64,000 nucleotides of DNA. Origin: Aurifilum marmelostoma (Eukaryota > Ascomycota > Sordariomycetes > Diaporthales > Cryphonectriaceae). The position numbers and the translations under genes were made by a program. Shown piece after piece: positions 11,278-22,292 of the stretch (the stretch's first letter is position 1; every line of letters begins with the position of its first letter). Where the stretch lies: the NCBI GenBank assembly GCA_027559495.1, contig JAMXSV010000010.1:1116001-1180000 (forward strand), given 5' to 3'. Below the pieces are notes generated by a model. It saw only the letters and a program-made list of their open reading frames with translations, did no database searches and had not been told where the DNA came from.

Positions 11278-12006
11278 CTACTGATCTACCAACTTCCATA
11301 TAACCCGCAGAAGAGGTTGATGCTTACAGAAATCATCAAACCGAACTATATAAATAACATTCACCAATACCACCCAATCACCTCGCCACATCATCATATC
11401 TAGATATTCTATGTCGCGGAATGCAAATGAAGAGATGGCACTCAAGTGGTTAATAGCAAGTAAGCGATGGTTTGGTATGACGGGAATGCTCTCCCAATGT
11501 GAGCGCCGACCGCAGAATTGAAAAAATCCGCTGGTATCTTTGCTAGCCATGGTGGTGCTCTTGCAAATTATTGGGCCCAGCTCAACATGAAACGAAGATA
11601 CGCCATTGTCCTCTCCAGCTCGGCCAAGTACCCTCCATTCGGCTGGCTCTGGATCGTCCGTAGAGGCTGGAAGTATTAGCAGGAAGATACATTTCATATG
11701 CACAACTGCAGACTTACTGGGCCACCGGGCAAGACGATGAAGGAATGGGGTCTCAAGGACAGGAGGTACAACCTCAGGACTGATGGGAGCGGATGGTAGT
11801 GCTGAGAGTGGTAGCATTCCAAAATTATGTGTCTTTGTGTCAAGAGGTTGCGCGATCCTTGTGTTGATGATTGTCGGTGGAGGTGAGTCCATGGGGACTT
11901 TCAGAGCTGACAAGATTGGCAGCGAACTCCCAGACTCAGAAATTTCTCCATCACTGAACGAAGTTTGTGACATATTTGCTGTGGGTGACGGGTGGAGTTG
12001 GTACAT
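11278..12006 (-). CDS. hypothetical protein
   Basis: The 242-residue frame starts either MYQLHPSPTANM (12006) or MSQTSFSDGE (11973). A 51-bp intron at 11667-11717 (GTAAGT...CTAAT...CCAG) is a multiple of three, so the frame is open with or without it; its perfect signals make splicing likely, leaving ~225 residues. The N-terminal third is Ser/Pro-rich and disordered. The C-terminal half is compact and aromatic (WRVLGRAGED, CGRRSHWESIPVIP, WRGDWVVLVNVIYIVRF). I do not recognise a domain. It sits between minisatellite loci 2 and 3. Confidence 0.5.
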   Translation of the reverse strand: MYQLHPSPTANMSQTSFSDGEISESGSSLPILSALKVPMDSPPPTIINTRIAQPLDTKTHNFGMLPLSALPSAPISPEVVPPVLETPFLHRLARWPSKSAVVHMKCIFLLILPASTDDPEPAEWRVLGRAGEDNGVSSFHVELGPIICKSTTMASKDTSGFFQFCGRRSHWESIPVIPNHRLLAINHLSAISSFAFRDIEYLDMMMWRGDWVVLVNVIYIVRFDDFCKHQPLLRVIWKLVDQ

Positions 12007-12849
12007 TGACTGCTAGAACATCCGTTCGTGGCTGCGCTCAGAACGCACCTTTATAATATTGTCCTACCTCCTTCATATATGCATCTAAATAAACAGATTT
12101 GCCTTTCCTGATACTACGAAGATTGTACAACCCCTTTCAAGAAAGTTGCTGCTCAAATTAGCCCGTCTTGAATACACAATTCCTCAGCCATAATCCCCAG
12201 CCATGGTCCCCAGCTATGGTCCCTAGATATGGGCCCTAGCCATGGTCCTCGGCCGTGGTCCCCAGCTATAGTCCCCAACCCTGGTCCCCAGCCATGGCCC
12301 CCAGCCATGGTCCCCAGCCATGGCCCCCAGCCATGGTCCCCAGCCATGGTCCCCAGCCATGGTCCCCAGCTATGGTCCCTGGCTATGATCCCGAATGCAT
12401 AGTCTCTAGCTGTGATGGAATATGGTTGCTGGTGATTTACTTTTGTACTCGCTTTTCCTCCAATAGGCACTGTTCAACTATGTAATAGCTACAAGTCATG
12501 AGGTCATAATATGCTATCTTCATGAAATTGAATGATGGATGGACGAAATTAGCTGACCTGTCGATTGATGAAATGCAAGGGTAGTGATCTAGGCTCCAGA
12601 TGGCCAATTGATATCATATTGCACCGAAGTACCCTGCCAAAATTCGATCTTGTGAATATACAAGAGAAAAAGCAATCATAGCATGAACTCATGATGACAT
12701 ACCAGGTTAGGGGTGTAGTGAAATTGGGAGAGGAGGGTCTGTTGATGCGTGACCTATAAAGCACAAAGAGCTTTCCCTAACCTAATATCATATTTCAAGC
12801 TGTTCATACTTCCTAGTTTCTACAGTAGAATCACGCCAGGACGCATCTC
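12007..12849. other. intergenic, carrying minisatellite locus 3
   Basis: It holds the 13-bp array at 12181-12392; otherwise AT-rich spacer with no gene seen. Confidence 0.55.
12181..12392. repeat. 13-bp minisatellite, locus 3
   Basis: About 16 copies of ccccagccatggt in head-to-tail order; the centre (about 12290-12370) is nearly homogeneous and the edges are diverged. The array keeps a long open frame by chance on both strands, because 13 units of 3 codons repeat every 39 bp. Confidence 0.9.
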
Positions 12850-12862
12850 TTGACTTCAATGA

Positions 12863-13560
12863 TGCCATCACCTCACACCAACTCTCCAGTTCATCATTCG
12901 GGTCCTAGCAGCCCACAGGCTCTGGAGTCACCTACATTATCCAGCGAGCCACCGTCACCACAGATTGTCTCAGATGAGACGGAAGCATCCAGTCTTCTTC
13001 CTCCTCCACCTGTCCGGGTTGCTTGGGGTGAACGTGAGTTTTGAACAACGCCGAAAATACCAAAATGTCCCATATTGATAGATATTAGTAATGCGAGAGC
13101 CTGTCTGGTCACTTGCGAGACTCTATAACAGAGTTGATGGCATCTTTTTTGAATGCAAGCTACGACCGGTGGTCTGCTGCTATGAAGAAGCAATCAGACT
13201 GGGCGTCAATGGACTGCCACATCCCCCCGCCCGTAATGAGGGTGGAGACGTCCTGCAAGTGCCTCGCGGCGTTCATCTTCCGCACTACGACATCCGCGGC
13301 ATTCCTGGAACGGTACTGAGCATATTTCTCAATTTTATGGTACGGCAGGATGTGCTCATGGTCGCAGTGGAAGTCTGGACACTCGTTCGATATCACGACG
13401 TTCTCCCAAATGTCCCTCTTGTCCGATGTGTTCAAGAGTATTATGATCGTGTTAGAGCGATTGCGTCAGTGCAGGTAATCTCTGATTCCTGACTGTTACA
13501 GTGCTTTCCTTTTCAAGCTGCTCGAAAAGCGCTGGACGAGGTGTCAATCTTGCGGTACTT
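12863..13560 (+). CDS. hypothetical gene, competing frames, perhaps decayed
   Basis: The first exon (about 12863-13040) encodes a Pro/Ser-rich leader (MMPSPHTNSPVHH...) and has a good GTGAGT donor; the acceptor is near 13089. Splicing in phase gives a 133-residue frame ending at 13492. However, the +1 frame over the same bases (about 13110-13455) looks more protein-like (ITELMASFLNASYDRW, TSCKCLAAFIF, then MSLLSDVFKSIMIVLERL) and is interrupted by one TGA at about 13317. Either the first frame is the product or the second is a gene broken by a frame change and a stop. I do not recognise either. Confidence 0.35.
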
Positions 13561-13881
13561 CTTTAGTAAGAAACATTGTCCTCCCTCTATATAACGTATG
13601 CAATTGACTTTGAAATTCCATATTTGATGCCAAAAATGTATGGAAACTGCTTCATTATTGTCAGATTGCTTCATAGGTTGTCGTTGATAGTCTGTTATAA
13701 TCTAAATGCAATCATTTTCATAATCACAGATATAATGATTGCCAAGGGTACAGTCCATGGAAACGACAAGACTTTCAGATTTCGCTAATTTAAGTAGACC
13801 ACAGAACAAATTAAAGCAAGACAGGCTACAGGTGTATAAGGAATATTCTTAAACTCATAAATATAACAAATAATTTGACCA
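13561..13881. other. intergenic spacer
   Basis: AT-rich; nothing seen. Confidence 0.5.
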
Positions 13882-14561
13882 CTACTGGGTTTTTTTCGTT
13901 GCAGGCAAATCGTCGCTACTGAAAACTGCCTTTCTCTTCTGTCCTATTGATTCATGGACCGGAGGGGGACTGCCTGAGTTCCCGCAGGCCTCGTGTAAAT
14001 CCGCACCTGTATCACAGCCCTTTGGAGACACAGGCGAGGACTTGTTGTCTTCATTATTATCTGGCGAAATGGGTACTGACATATCGTTGTCTTCGTGAGA
14101 CTGCGGCGCCCTAACTGGAAGCCCGGTCCAGTCCCTTTCGAGTTCCAAGTCGTCAAAAAGTATGAAGTCCATGGGAAGAGGTGCAGAAGTGTGTTGAACC
14201 TCGTAAGTGAACTTGTCCGGGCCAAATGAAAGGGTAATGAGGTGCTGAACGCGACCTGGAAGACGTGCGTCCACGCAGATATTGGTCCAAGGAATAGATT
14301 GTGAGACGAAATATTTGTCGGCGCAGAATATGAAGCGCCACAACTCGGAATTGTATGCTTCAACAGGTCTGGGCTGGAATCCGTAGAAGATATCAGGTTC
14401 CTCGGGGACACATAGGAGGGTGTAATTGAACGCTGAAGTCTGAGAGTGGTATCGGTCAACCGTTGCCCACTCTCGATATCGAGGGCCTCTATGATAATAG
14501 GTGCCGCGTCGATCGGGTGACTATTTTGGTCGAGGATCCGGAATTGAAGAGGGGCCATCAT
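13882..14561 (-). pseudogene. hypothetical gene with an internal frame change
   Basis: Residues from MMAPLQFRILDQNSHPIDAA run to about 14460. The continuation with normal composition (YTLLCVPEEPDIFYGFQPRP, SELWRFIFCADKYFV, PLPMDFILFDDLELERDW, then an acidic Ser-rich tail ending KRKAVFSSDDLPATKKTQ) is in another frame, open from about 14475 to the stop at 13882. No intron with GT-AG ends of normal size fits the change. Either there is a one-base indel or the assembly is wrong here. The KRK and KK motifs of the tail suggest a nuclear protein. The family is unknown. Confidence 0.5.
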
Positions 14562-15258
14562 AAAAAAGGCGTGTCAAAGAGCGGAGGTGAGTCTAGATTA
14601 TCAATTGAGAGGAATCGGCTTGTTTATGGAGAAGGATTGAAGTGTGCGCTCAGCGATTATATGTCCCAGGTTGCGCACTCGCTATTTATAAGTATGAATG
14701 TGGGATGTCGGATCCTTTGCGTTTGTGTTGACGGCATTTGACCGATTTCACCTCCTTATTCTAGCACTGAACTGGCTTAAGTACGGAATAGACCATCTCC
14801 AGAGCATCATCTCACTCATTATGAGTACCTTCGTTGACCAAGCTGCAGGATTTCATCGCTCTTAGAAGTCACGGAAAAACCCATCTAGAAATGATAGGTA
14901 AGCGGCGATCATGTCTATCCTTACATTTCAGCAAGTAGGAATAATACCTTCTTGAATACCTCACAGAACTTGGAGCACACATCCCTTTTTATTGCAAGGC
15001 ATTTTGAAAGATCGGGAATAGCTGAGACATGAATCAAACTTTCATATAGACCAGGTTCTAGGAAATTCTATCTGTAAAAGCCAGGAGAGAACAAAAAGAA
15101 AGACTTGGTAGAGATACCGACCAGCGGCAGCGACACTCCATCAGTTAATTGACTGAGCAAGCATTGAACAGATCATACGCTACTTTCGCAGAAACTTTAC
15201 CAGCCTGGTTTTATGCTGCTCATCCTCCGAATCAAAATCCTTAACTCTGCCTTTCGTG
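14562..15258. other. intergenic spacer
   Basis: No gene or repeat is seen in ~700 bases. Confidence 0.5.
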
Positions 15259-16056
15259 TTAAGGCGCGGAACCCCCTCGCGCCCCGTGACTTCCCCCCTT
15301 CTTTAGCTGCTTGCTCTTTGGAGCAATGGAAGTCTTCTTTCGCACAGCTCTCTGTCTGGTCCTCCCCCTTAGAGGCTCCTCGTCCGTCGTCTCCGAATCA
15401 TTCTCGAAGTCATCATCCCCACCATCATCACTATCCTCACTATCCTCGTCATAATCAATCTCCTCCTCCTCATCACTTTCCGTGTCATTTGCCCTTCCTC
15501 GCCGCATCTTAGCTCGCTTGGTCTCCTGTGACGGCTTGCAGTCCTCTGACTCTGAATCGGCTTCGTGGGTCTTCGGAGGGGACACTTTCCTCTTCGAGGA
15601 CGGGCTGGAAGCCAAATCTGACACTTCTTGCAGTATTGGTAGACCAATACTACAACGTCGAGGAATTATCTTAAGCCCTAGCAAGCACGTCTGATAATCC
15701 ATAGCTGGACCGCGGTAGTCCACCCCCTCGGCATCGAAGCGGTTCTTCTCGTGGATGATACGCTCCCAGAAGATCATCAGAGAGTGGAGCTGTGTTCTGA
15801 TCTTAAGGAAAACTCGGAGATCCCTCTGTAGGAGCTTATCAACAGCGATTTTCCGATTCGCCTGCGACATCTCGCAGGAATCGTTGATATTATCAACCTC
15901 GATGGGCATCAGCATCTGGCGAGCAGAGCCTTCTGAAATTGCTTTGATCCAGCGGTCTCGAAGGTCAGAAGGATCGTTGCAGTCCAGCCTCATTCCGTAG
16001 TCCCACGTCAACATGGGGGCTATCTTGGTGCTGGTCGGGTGGCGGCTGGATGACAT
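15259..16056 (-). CDS. hypothetical protein with acidic-basic C-terminus
   Basis: Single exon, 265 residues from MSSSRHPTSTKIAP; the 38 codons upstream of that Met read as leader and are AT-rich. Residues 1-145 are a compact helical region (LTWDYGMRLDCND, LLQRDLRVFLKIRTQL, FDAEGVDYRGPAMDYQ). The C-terminal ~115 residues are low complexity: KRAKMRRGR, a long Asp/Glu tract with DDGGDDDFENDS, and a Lys/Arg-rich end. This pattern is usual in nuclear or chromatin-associated proteins, but no domain is recognised. Confidence 0.6.
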   Translation of the reverse strand: MSSSRHPTSTKIAPMLTWDYGMRLDCNDPSDLRDRWIKAISEGSARQMLMPIEVDNINDSCEMSQANRKIAVDKLLQRDLRVFLKIRTQLHSLMIFWERIIHEKNRFDAEGVDYRGPAMDYQTCLLGLKIIPRRCSIGLPILQEVSDLASSPSSKRKVSPPKTHEADSESEDCKPSQETKRAKMRRGRANDTESDEEEEIDYDEDSEDSDDGGDDDFENDSETTDEEPLRGRTRQRAVRKKTSIAPKSKQLKKGGSHGARGGSAP

Positions 16057-16517
16057 GTTGCGTGGGTGACAAATTGGTGACGTTCGGATGACGATTTGAA
16101 TAGAGTACAATATAAGTAGAACGAGAAACTTGAAATATGAGTTCAAAAGTGTTTTAGTCGTAAAAGGCAAAGGAAAGAAGCTTTTCTCTGATCTCAGGCA
16201 GGGCGGGCGTTCCTATGTATTGAGAGTACGTCGTGTTGGTTCAATATAGGCGCATCTTGATTTCATATTAGACCCGATTAATTTTAGATGTCTTGCATGG
16301 ATAGTGATGCTCAAATTGAGGCTAAACTAGCGGTGGGTGCATATAGAACCTCGGACAACCCTGCAGAATATACTTAGGTGCATCCTTCGTTCGTAGCGGC
16401 AACCAATTCCAGACGCTCCATAGTACCCTGTCTCATCACACAGCGCTTCCACAGCCCTGAAAATTTAAGCTTGAGAGTAGACAACCTCGGATCACCGTTA
16501 GTGCTCCAGTTCTCATT
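16057..16517. other. intergenic spacer
   Basis: No gene is seen. Confidence 0.5.
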
Positions 16518-17459
16518 TCACCGACGGGGAAATAATGAAACTTCGCTGATGCTGACACGAACGGATCTGTATTGCTTGACGAACTGCTCCATCTGTTCTT
16601 GCGTTGTGGTAATGTTATCGAAGTCGAAAGATTTAAGTTTCGGGAGGTATAGTGACCGCAAGGGAATTATACTGCTGTGTCCCAAGTGATTGAAGCCCAG
16701 AGTGAGGTATTGGACGCCGGTAAAGGCAGACAAGAATGTCGTGACAGAACTGGGTTCCTGGTGTGGGACCTCGAGGGTTTCGATGTGGAGGTGAGTGATG
16801 TGCTCAATTGCGTAATCCAGGGGAAAAGGCTGGATACTGCCGGTGATATGGAGGCTAGAAAGTTGTGGGAAGTCCTGGAGAGTGGGTAGAACTCGAGATA
16901 GCAGGTTGTCCAAGTTTGGCCTCTGCATCGGACTGAGCCAAATCCTTTTGAGCAAGCTGGAAAGTTGGTGCTGCGCTCTTGGACGCCATGCAAACTTCTT
17001 CATTGACGTGATGTACAGTGTCGTAAGCTGTGGCAGTAATTGAAGCAAGAGCGAAAACCGATGATAGTCCGATAGTGCCGATCGATTCATTTCTCCGGCA
17101 GTGAATTCGCAGTACGTATCGTAGGCCTCATCAACCTCGATGCTTGATGAATCGACCCACTTCTCCCTTCCGTTGAATAGCAGGGGGTGCACCGCGAACG
17201 TTTCCCTCGAGCACAGAGGCCATTCACCGTGATAGATTGTTAATTGTCTTGTGAATGCCCCGGCGCTCGGCGACTGGCGAAGAAAGGCCGTGAATGCTGC
17301 CAAGGACCCAGAAGTGTTCAGTGTGGCGAAGTTCTCGGCAATGATTGGAAATGCAATTCTTGCCCAGCGACGGCAGACGAGCCTGAATGACTGTAAGTCT
17401 GGGGCGGAGTCCAGTTCGGACACGATAGATGCCAGCAGTTCGTCAGGAACATAATGCAT
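16518..17459 (-). CDS. F-box protein with leucine-rich C-terminal part
   Basis: Single exon, 313 residues from MHYVPDELLASIVSEL. Residues 3-45 are a fungal F-box (VPDELLASIVSEL, then SFRLVCRRWARIAFP), which would bind Skp1 in an SCF ubiquitin ligase. The rest has irregular leucine-rich strands (LPQLTTLYIT, FPQLSSLHITG, LPKLKSFDFDN) typical of the substrate side of this large fungal family. A Met 18 codons upstream (17513) exists, but the F-box normally sits at the very N-terminus. The protein is shorter than most relatives and may be C-terminally truncated. Confidence 0.8.
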   Translation of the reverse strand: MHYVPDELLASIVSELDSAPDLQSFRLVCRRWARIAFPIIAENFATLNTSGSLAAFTAFLRQSPSAGAFTRQLTIYHGEWPLCSRETFAVHPLLFNGREKWVDSSSIEVDEAYDTYCEFTAGEMNRSALSDYHRFSLLLQLLPQLTTLYITSMKKFAWRPRAQHQLSSLLKRIWLSPMQRPNLDNLLSRVLPTLQDFPQLSSLHITGSIQPFPLDYAIEHITHLHIETLEVPHQEPSSVTTFLSAFTGVQYLTLGFNHLGHSSIIPLRSLYLPKLKSFDFDNITTTQEQMEQFVKQYRSVRVSISEVSLFPRR

Positions 17460-17870
17460 TGTAAGACGAAGGGAGAGAAAATAATTCGTAAGTCTCAGCT
17501 TTGCCTGAGACAAAATATTGAAATTACAAATGCGAAAGCAAGAAGAGATAAATACTCCACAGATGAGGGTCGTAAACAGGCATCAAGCGGAGGGCACGTC
17601 TAAATCGACATTACATGTTGTCTCGTAGACTGCCTAGCGTCGCCCGCTTTTCTGAGCTTGAAATATGAAGGCGTGGGAGCGCACAACTCCCAGCAGTTTC
17701 TATGTATTAATGACCTTGATTCTAAGCGCTGGATATTATCCAATATGTCGAAAAGTCCGTGTTCACGGTACGCTCACAATGCGCCCTTGCCAAACAGGAT
17801 CTTTCACTAACAGTATATGAACAGATGTCTCCGCTTGTTCTTGCCTTTCGTAAGTGAAGCTGAGGCGAAC
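17460..17870. other. intergenic spacer
   Basis: Shared 5' region of divergent genes; no gene or repeat is seen. Confidence 0.5.
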
Positions 17871-18182
17871 ATGAGTGCGAGCATACCAAACTGCGGCCAT
17901 CTTTCGACAGAGTCTCAGCCAACCACCACGATCCCGGTGACGCCAGCGCAGCTCCGGATAGAGGGGAAGAGGCGGGGAAGGGCTACCCCAAACTTCAACA
18001 AAACCCGTCGGGCGCTTTTCTCCAAAGCCAAGCAACTGATTCGGAATCACCAAGTAGAAATCTATGTGCTGGTCAAAAAAGACCAAAAATATTTTGTCTT
18101 ATCTTCGAGCGAGGAGGACCCTGCCTGGGCCCCACCAGCGGCAGATGTGAAGAAGCAAATCTACTCGTACACATACCAATGA
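17871..18182 (+). CDS. small MADS/SRF-like protein, copy 1
   Basis: About 103 residues from MSASIPNCGH. The core FNKTRRALFSKAKQLIRNH followed by EIYVLVKKDQKYFVLSS aligns by eye with the MADS-box helix and strand (F-x-K-R-R-x-G-L-x-K-K-A-x-E-L, then A-x-V-x-L-I-I-F). The rest of a MADS transcription factor (SAM/MEF or K domain) is absent. A start at 17817 or a further 3' exon is possible. Three other genes in this window carry the same core (22293-22853 minus, 23388-23846 plus, 33452-34165 minus). DNA binding is inferred only. Confidence 0.6.
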   Translation: MSASIPNCGHLSTESQPTTTIPVTPAQLRIEGKRRGRATPNFNKTRRALFSKAKQLIRNHQVEIYVLVKKDQKYFVLSSSEEDPAWAPPAADVKKQIYSYTYQ

Positions 18183-18753
18183 ACTCATGTTCAGTCTGGC
18201 ACTGGAAGGATGAGACCCCTGTTGTGGACTTGCTGGGGCAAGGCTGGTAGGAAGCTGCATCTTTGGTAGCCTGGTCCTAGGCATCATATTAGTGGAAGGA
18301 TGAAGCTGAGCTGCTATGAAGTCTAGATCAGTGGCTAGAATGTCATGTGACTGCAATTGAGCCTATGAAACCCGTTACCAACTGGCTGGAACGCTAATGA
18401 AGCTAGAGACCTGCTTTTTTTTTTGTCTAGTGCTGAACTTGTGGCAAAGTCTCGAATCTGTAACGAGTATAATGCTCTGGCTCGAGTTGGTGATTTATGT
18501 CCTCACATTGCATAAGCTTGCGTTGGGAGGCGTAACCAACAGTGTCCTCACTATGCTTGGTGTATTCAAGCGCTTGTCTTGAAGAGCTCGTCCCGTATCG
18601 TAGATAGCACTGTGCTTCCATGTGGACCCAGGGGCAAAAAGCGAGCAAAAGTACCTATGGAGCGGCACTTTGTTTGAACGATACCACCATTCACAGGGAT
18701 CGGGGAGACTAGCATCTGGTTCCGTTTCGCGAACGTGTGCACGTCAAGCTTGC
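18183..18753. other. intergenic spacer
   Basis: No gene is seen; a 10-base T-run lies near 18416. Confidence 0.5.
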
Positions 18754-19350
18754 CTACCATGAAAGTTGATTGATGCCACTGATGTCCAACATTCTAAAAT
18801 CAATATAAAAGTACTCGGTACTGTATTCGCTTTCTGAATTGGTGTCCTGCTCCCCACTGTCTTCAATCAGTGGGAAACGTGTTGTTTTCTGATCCGTGTA
18901 GATCCGGATCTCTCCCATCGTTGACTCATGTGCCTGTGTTTCTAATGTCTCGCTGCTATGAAATCGGCGATGATAATCCTGAAAAGCGCTGCTGATCGTT
19001 TTCGCAATTTGCTTCACCTTTGCTCTCCGCTCAGCAATGCCGCGCCGTAAGCTCTCATTTTCTTCGCGAAGTTCTGCAATCATTTTTGATTTTCCCTGGT
19101 GGTTCTCTTCCTGAGCTTCCAACAGCTGTCTCTGTAGATCTTCAACCTCTCTATGAAGATGTTGGATGAGAGTATCTTTTTGAATGATTGTCTGAGACGC
19201 GCGGTTTTCGGTAGGAGAATGACACCGGTCATACTGTCTTCTGGGTTGGCGACTAGCACCTAGTAATGACTCAGGGACAATCCCCTGTTTACGCCTCAAC
19301 CGGGGCAGTCGAGAGGGCGTTGGGGGCAGTGACTTCTCTCTGTACATCAT
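18754..19350 (-). CDS. coiled-coil protein
   Basis: Single exon, 198 residues. A basic N-terminus (SRLPRLRRKQG) precedes about 75 residues of heptad-rich helix (LIQHLHREVEDLQRQLLEAQ, MIAELREENESLRRGI, VKQIAKTISSAF) and an acidic tail (DSGEQDTNSESEYSTEY). The layout resembles a bZIP-like dimeriser, but the basic stretch is not in the bZIP DNA-binding pattern. The product is unknown. Confidence 0.6.
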   Translation of the reverse strand: MMYREKSLPPTPSRLPRLRRKQGIVPESLLGASRQPRRQYDRCHSPTENRASQTIIQKDTLIQHLHREVEDLQRQLLEAQEENHQGKSKMIAELREENESLRRGIAERRAKVKQIAKTISSAFQDYHRRFHSSETLETQAHESTMGEIRIYTDQKTTRFPLIEDSGEQDTNSESEYSTEYFYIDFRMLDISGINQLSW

Positions 19351-19599
19351 ACTTGTCTCTGGCTTGTTGATGAGGTTGGAGTTGCGCAGCTACTGCAGAC
19401 GACAGGCCCATTTTATATCAGGGATCCCATGGTCAACAAACAAACAAGAATAATTGAACTTGACTAACAATAAACTAGTCTGTTTCGAAATTCTGCATCA
19501 GACATGACTGCAACCCTCCCTTTCAACCTCATCGCCGATCAGTTGACTGTGCCACCTTGCTATCATCAATTCCGTCATCTCCGCAAGCCCACATCTGCT

Positions 19600-20122
19600 C
19601 TACTGCTCATCCTCTGCCACGGAACCCGGGGCTAGATATTGAACAAGGACTTTTTTGAAATTGTCAAGGATACGACTAATCTGGCGCAGGTCGGGCAAAA
19701 TTGCAAGAAGAACCTCTCCGTGCTTTGTTAGAGCATCTGCCATTGCACTCGTTCTGTTGTCAATTCGAGTCACAATGGTTTCCACTCGATCGAGGCGGAC
19801 TCGACTCTCAATAAGAATACTGGGTTTCTGTGTCAGATTATCAGCCAGCCTCTGTTTCTGTATGGTGCGAAAAGACATACTTATGTATTTCGTCCACGCG
19901 GGCCGTCAAGCTGGTCTCCGCAGGCGGAGACTGGATGGCGTGGTCTCTTGCGGCGGTTGATGGAAAGGCATGACGACTATAGTCATCAAAATTGATGTTG
20001 GAGAAGTCGATATCACCCAAATTAAAGGATCCGAGTACAGGAGGGTCTTCAGTCCTTTCAATGGTTCCCATGTTGGCTGTCTCGATCTGGTGGTCCCAGT
20101 CACTTGCGTTCTGGAAGTCCAT
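19600..20122 (-). CDS. small coiled-coil protein, two exons
   Basis: Exons 19881-20122 and 19600-19819 join in phase across a 61-bp intron (GTATGT...GCTGAT...CCCAG), giving 153 residues. The N-terminal half is acidic and disordered (NLGDIDFSNINFDDYSR); the C-terminal half is one helix (RVRLDRVETIVTRIDNRTSA, LPDLRQISRILDNFKKVL) likely to form a coiled coil. Another acceptor 15 bases upstream would stop at once, which supports this junction. It is divergent from the 20463 gene. Confidence 0.6.
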
Positions 20123-20462
20123 GTTTGCTTTTCGGATGTTGCTATGCTTAGTTAGAAGTTTGAAGAGCGTTTAGAGCAGCTCGTTGCCAAAGATGAACCG
20201 CCTTTTTATAGATCAAACTGCCTTACTAACCGCATGGTCATAAGTCACATACAGTGCGTGTATCCTAGTCGATAGCCCCCCATGTTGTTTCTGGATTTAA
20301 AAAGGCCAAATGTGACGCTCAGATTCACACCCGGTCCTGAATAGATCCCCCAACCAGTCGTCAGACTGTTTCTCATGCAGAAGAAATTATAAAGAAGAGC
20401 CATGCGATGACTTTCGAATCATAGTTGTTTGCAAAGGCTTTCATGCACAAACTCTTGCAAAA
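20123..20462. other. divergent promoter region
   Basis: It separates two divergent small genes; no repeat or gene is seen. Confidence 0.5.
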
Positions 20463-21401
20463 ATGAAGTTCATACGACATCTCTCTCATTTCTTCGGCGT
20501 TGCAGCAGTGTTCCTACCCATAGTAGTAGCAATCAAGTCAAGGATCCCTTCGCTATGCCTCTCCGGCCCAGCCACACCTCTTCAGGCTGGCACTTCGGTC
20601 CTTTCTGCAACGTTGGTCGTTCCTTTTGGACTACTGATCAATAAGCGCTGACAATTTTTAGCATTGACCCTCCTCCCAATGTCACCTGCGAGGCCACTAT
20701 CATCTTCTCTGCAGCTGATTTCCCGCCCATCTCCATCGTATTTCCTCCAATCCAATGCTGGGGACAAGCGGAAATTGCTCAGTTTATTTTGCCTCAAGGC
20801 TCCCCTAATGGGGAGGCTTCCATTCTCTGGTAACATACCACGATCTAGAAATACGCCGCCACTATACTAACATCTTTCAAGGCAGTGCTCTGGTTTATCG
20901 AGTACCTGTACGTATGCTAACGTATCCGGCGGCACCGGAGATATGAACTCGTCGTTACAGCAGACTGGGATGGTCGGCTGTATGACTGAGTTTGTAACTA
21001 ATATCGCGACACTACTCACGTCCACAAGGTCTGGCATGAGCTTTGCAGAGACGGAGACAACTGAAGTCACTACCCGTACAACCAGTTTTCCATCATTCTC
21101 CACTGCAGGATCGATCACAGGGCCGGGATCCACATTCCGGGCTGCCAACACGAGCATGGTTAGTCTGACCCCAACCAACGCACCCTCTACACCTAAGTTG
21201 TCTGCAACCTCCACTTCGACGCAGCCAACAACGGCGACAGCGGCTAGACCAACAAGCTCCGGTGCCTCTCTATTTCAGAGCAGCACAGCCTCTCGAACCC
21301 CTTCCTCTGTTGCTCCAGCCATCGTGATATCGGTCCTCTCCACACTCACTGTTATGAAGACGAAAACGGGAGCATCATGCAATGCAACACCTACGGTGTG
21401 A
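20463..21401 (+). CDS. secreted Ser/Thr-rich cell-surface protein
   Basis: Exons 20463-20611, 20662-20829 and 20882-21401 give 278 residues with all phases kept (first donor GTTGGT, branch GCTGAC). It has an N-terminal signal peptide (HFFGVAAVFLPIVVA), a Cys-containing domain (PNVTCEATIIFSAADFP, PPIQCWGQ, QCSGLSSTCTYANVSGG, GMVGCMTEF; six Cys in pairs), a long Ser/Thr stalk likely O-glycosylated, and a hydrophobic C-terminal run (VAPAIVISVLSTLTV). This is the layout of fungal cell-wall or GPI-type surface proteins, though a clean omega site is not evident. Length and Cys content are also compatible with an effector-like protein. Confidence 0.7.
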
Positions 21402-22292
21402 TAATACTGGAGAGTGGGCATCTGGAATAGCCCGGTGAAAGAGACTAGCGTGTGATCGAAGTTTGATAATGATATAAAGTACGGACTCTCATATATCTTC
21501 CATTTGAAAATTGTAAATAGCTATTCTTCATCTTCAAGGAACGAATTATATTGTGGATTTTTTTTCCTTTCCAGATTCTTATTCCAAATACAAGGCCTAT
21601 TCATTTCTTAGCGTTCAAAATGTCAACCCGAAGCAATATCAATCGAGTGCTCAAATCTTTTGTCCTTACGGTTGCGCTTCTCCTCACCGCTCCGTAAATG
21701 AATGCGCAGCTCGATGGCAGTCTGCTTATCTGGCGGACCGGGCATTGCTGACGACAATCCTCGAAGAGATGAGAATTTATCGCGCGAATTAGCCGATCTT
21801 CGAAAAATCTGCGCCACATTTGAACATCTCTCTCATCAAGTAAGCTTCGAATACGATGTTTCAATACTACCCCACGACACCATCACAGACTAACCCTGAT
21901 AAGAACGGGAGCAAGTCGCAATGTGGAGAGCAAGGGGACCGACGCTTCCCTGTCGCACAGACAATGAGCCGTCGTTTGTTCCCACACGTCCTTGCAGATG
22001 ATGAGGGTGGGTCCGATGTGATGAAGAACGGGATTTAGAAGGAAGGGCGAGGAACGGGTGAATGGTACCCGAATGAAAGCGGCTATTGATGCAATCAGTA
22101 CCTTCGTCAGAATAAGCACAAACAGTTGCTGATAAGTCCAGTTGCTAGCGTTCACTTTGACCACCAGTGGACCAAATCATCATCTACGGCTTGCTAGTAA
22201 CAATAGATATAGTTATCACACAGATTCGAGCGCTTTAGAGTTCCCCTACTTCACTTATGCGTACGAAAGAACGAATATCTAGTTTGTGACTA
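21402..22292. other. gene-poor spacer
   Basis: Several short frames lie here, including one at 21553-21792 and a helical one near 21700-21840, but none has a plausible start, codon pattern or splice signals. I see no gene. Confidence 0.4.

Noticed and set aside
12153..12485. Open frames on both strands over the minisatellite (also 7923-8397 and 10741-11028)
   Set aside because: They are repeat artefacts: 13-bp units read as a 39-bp codon cycle, with no start context or flanking exon.
13944..14561. Velvet-domain reading of the N-terminus (QFRILDQNSHPIDAAPIII)
   Set aside because: The resemblance to the start of velvet domains is short and the later conserved velvet strands are absent.
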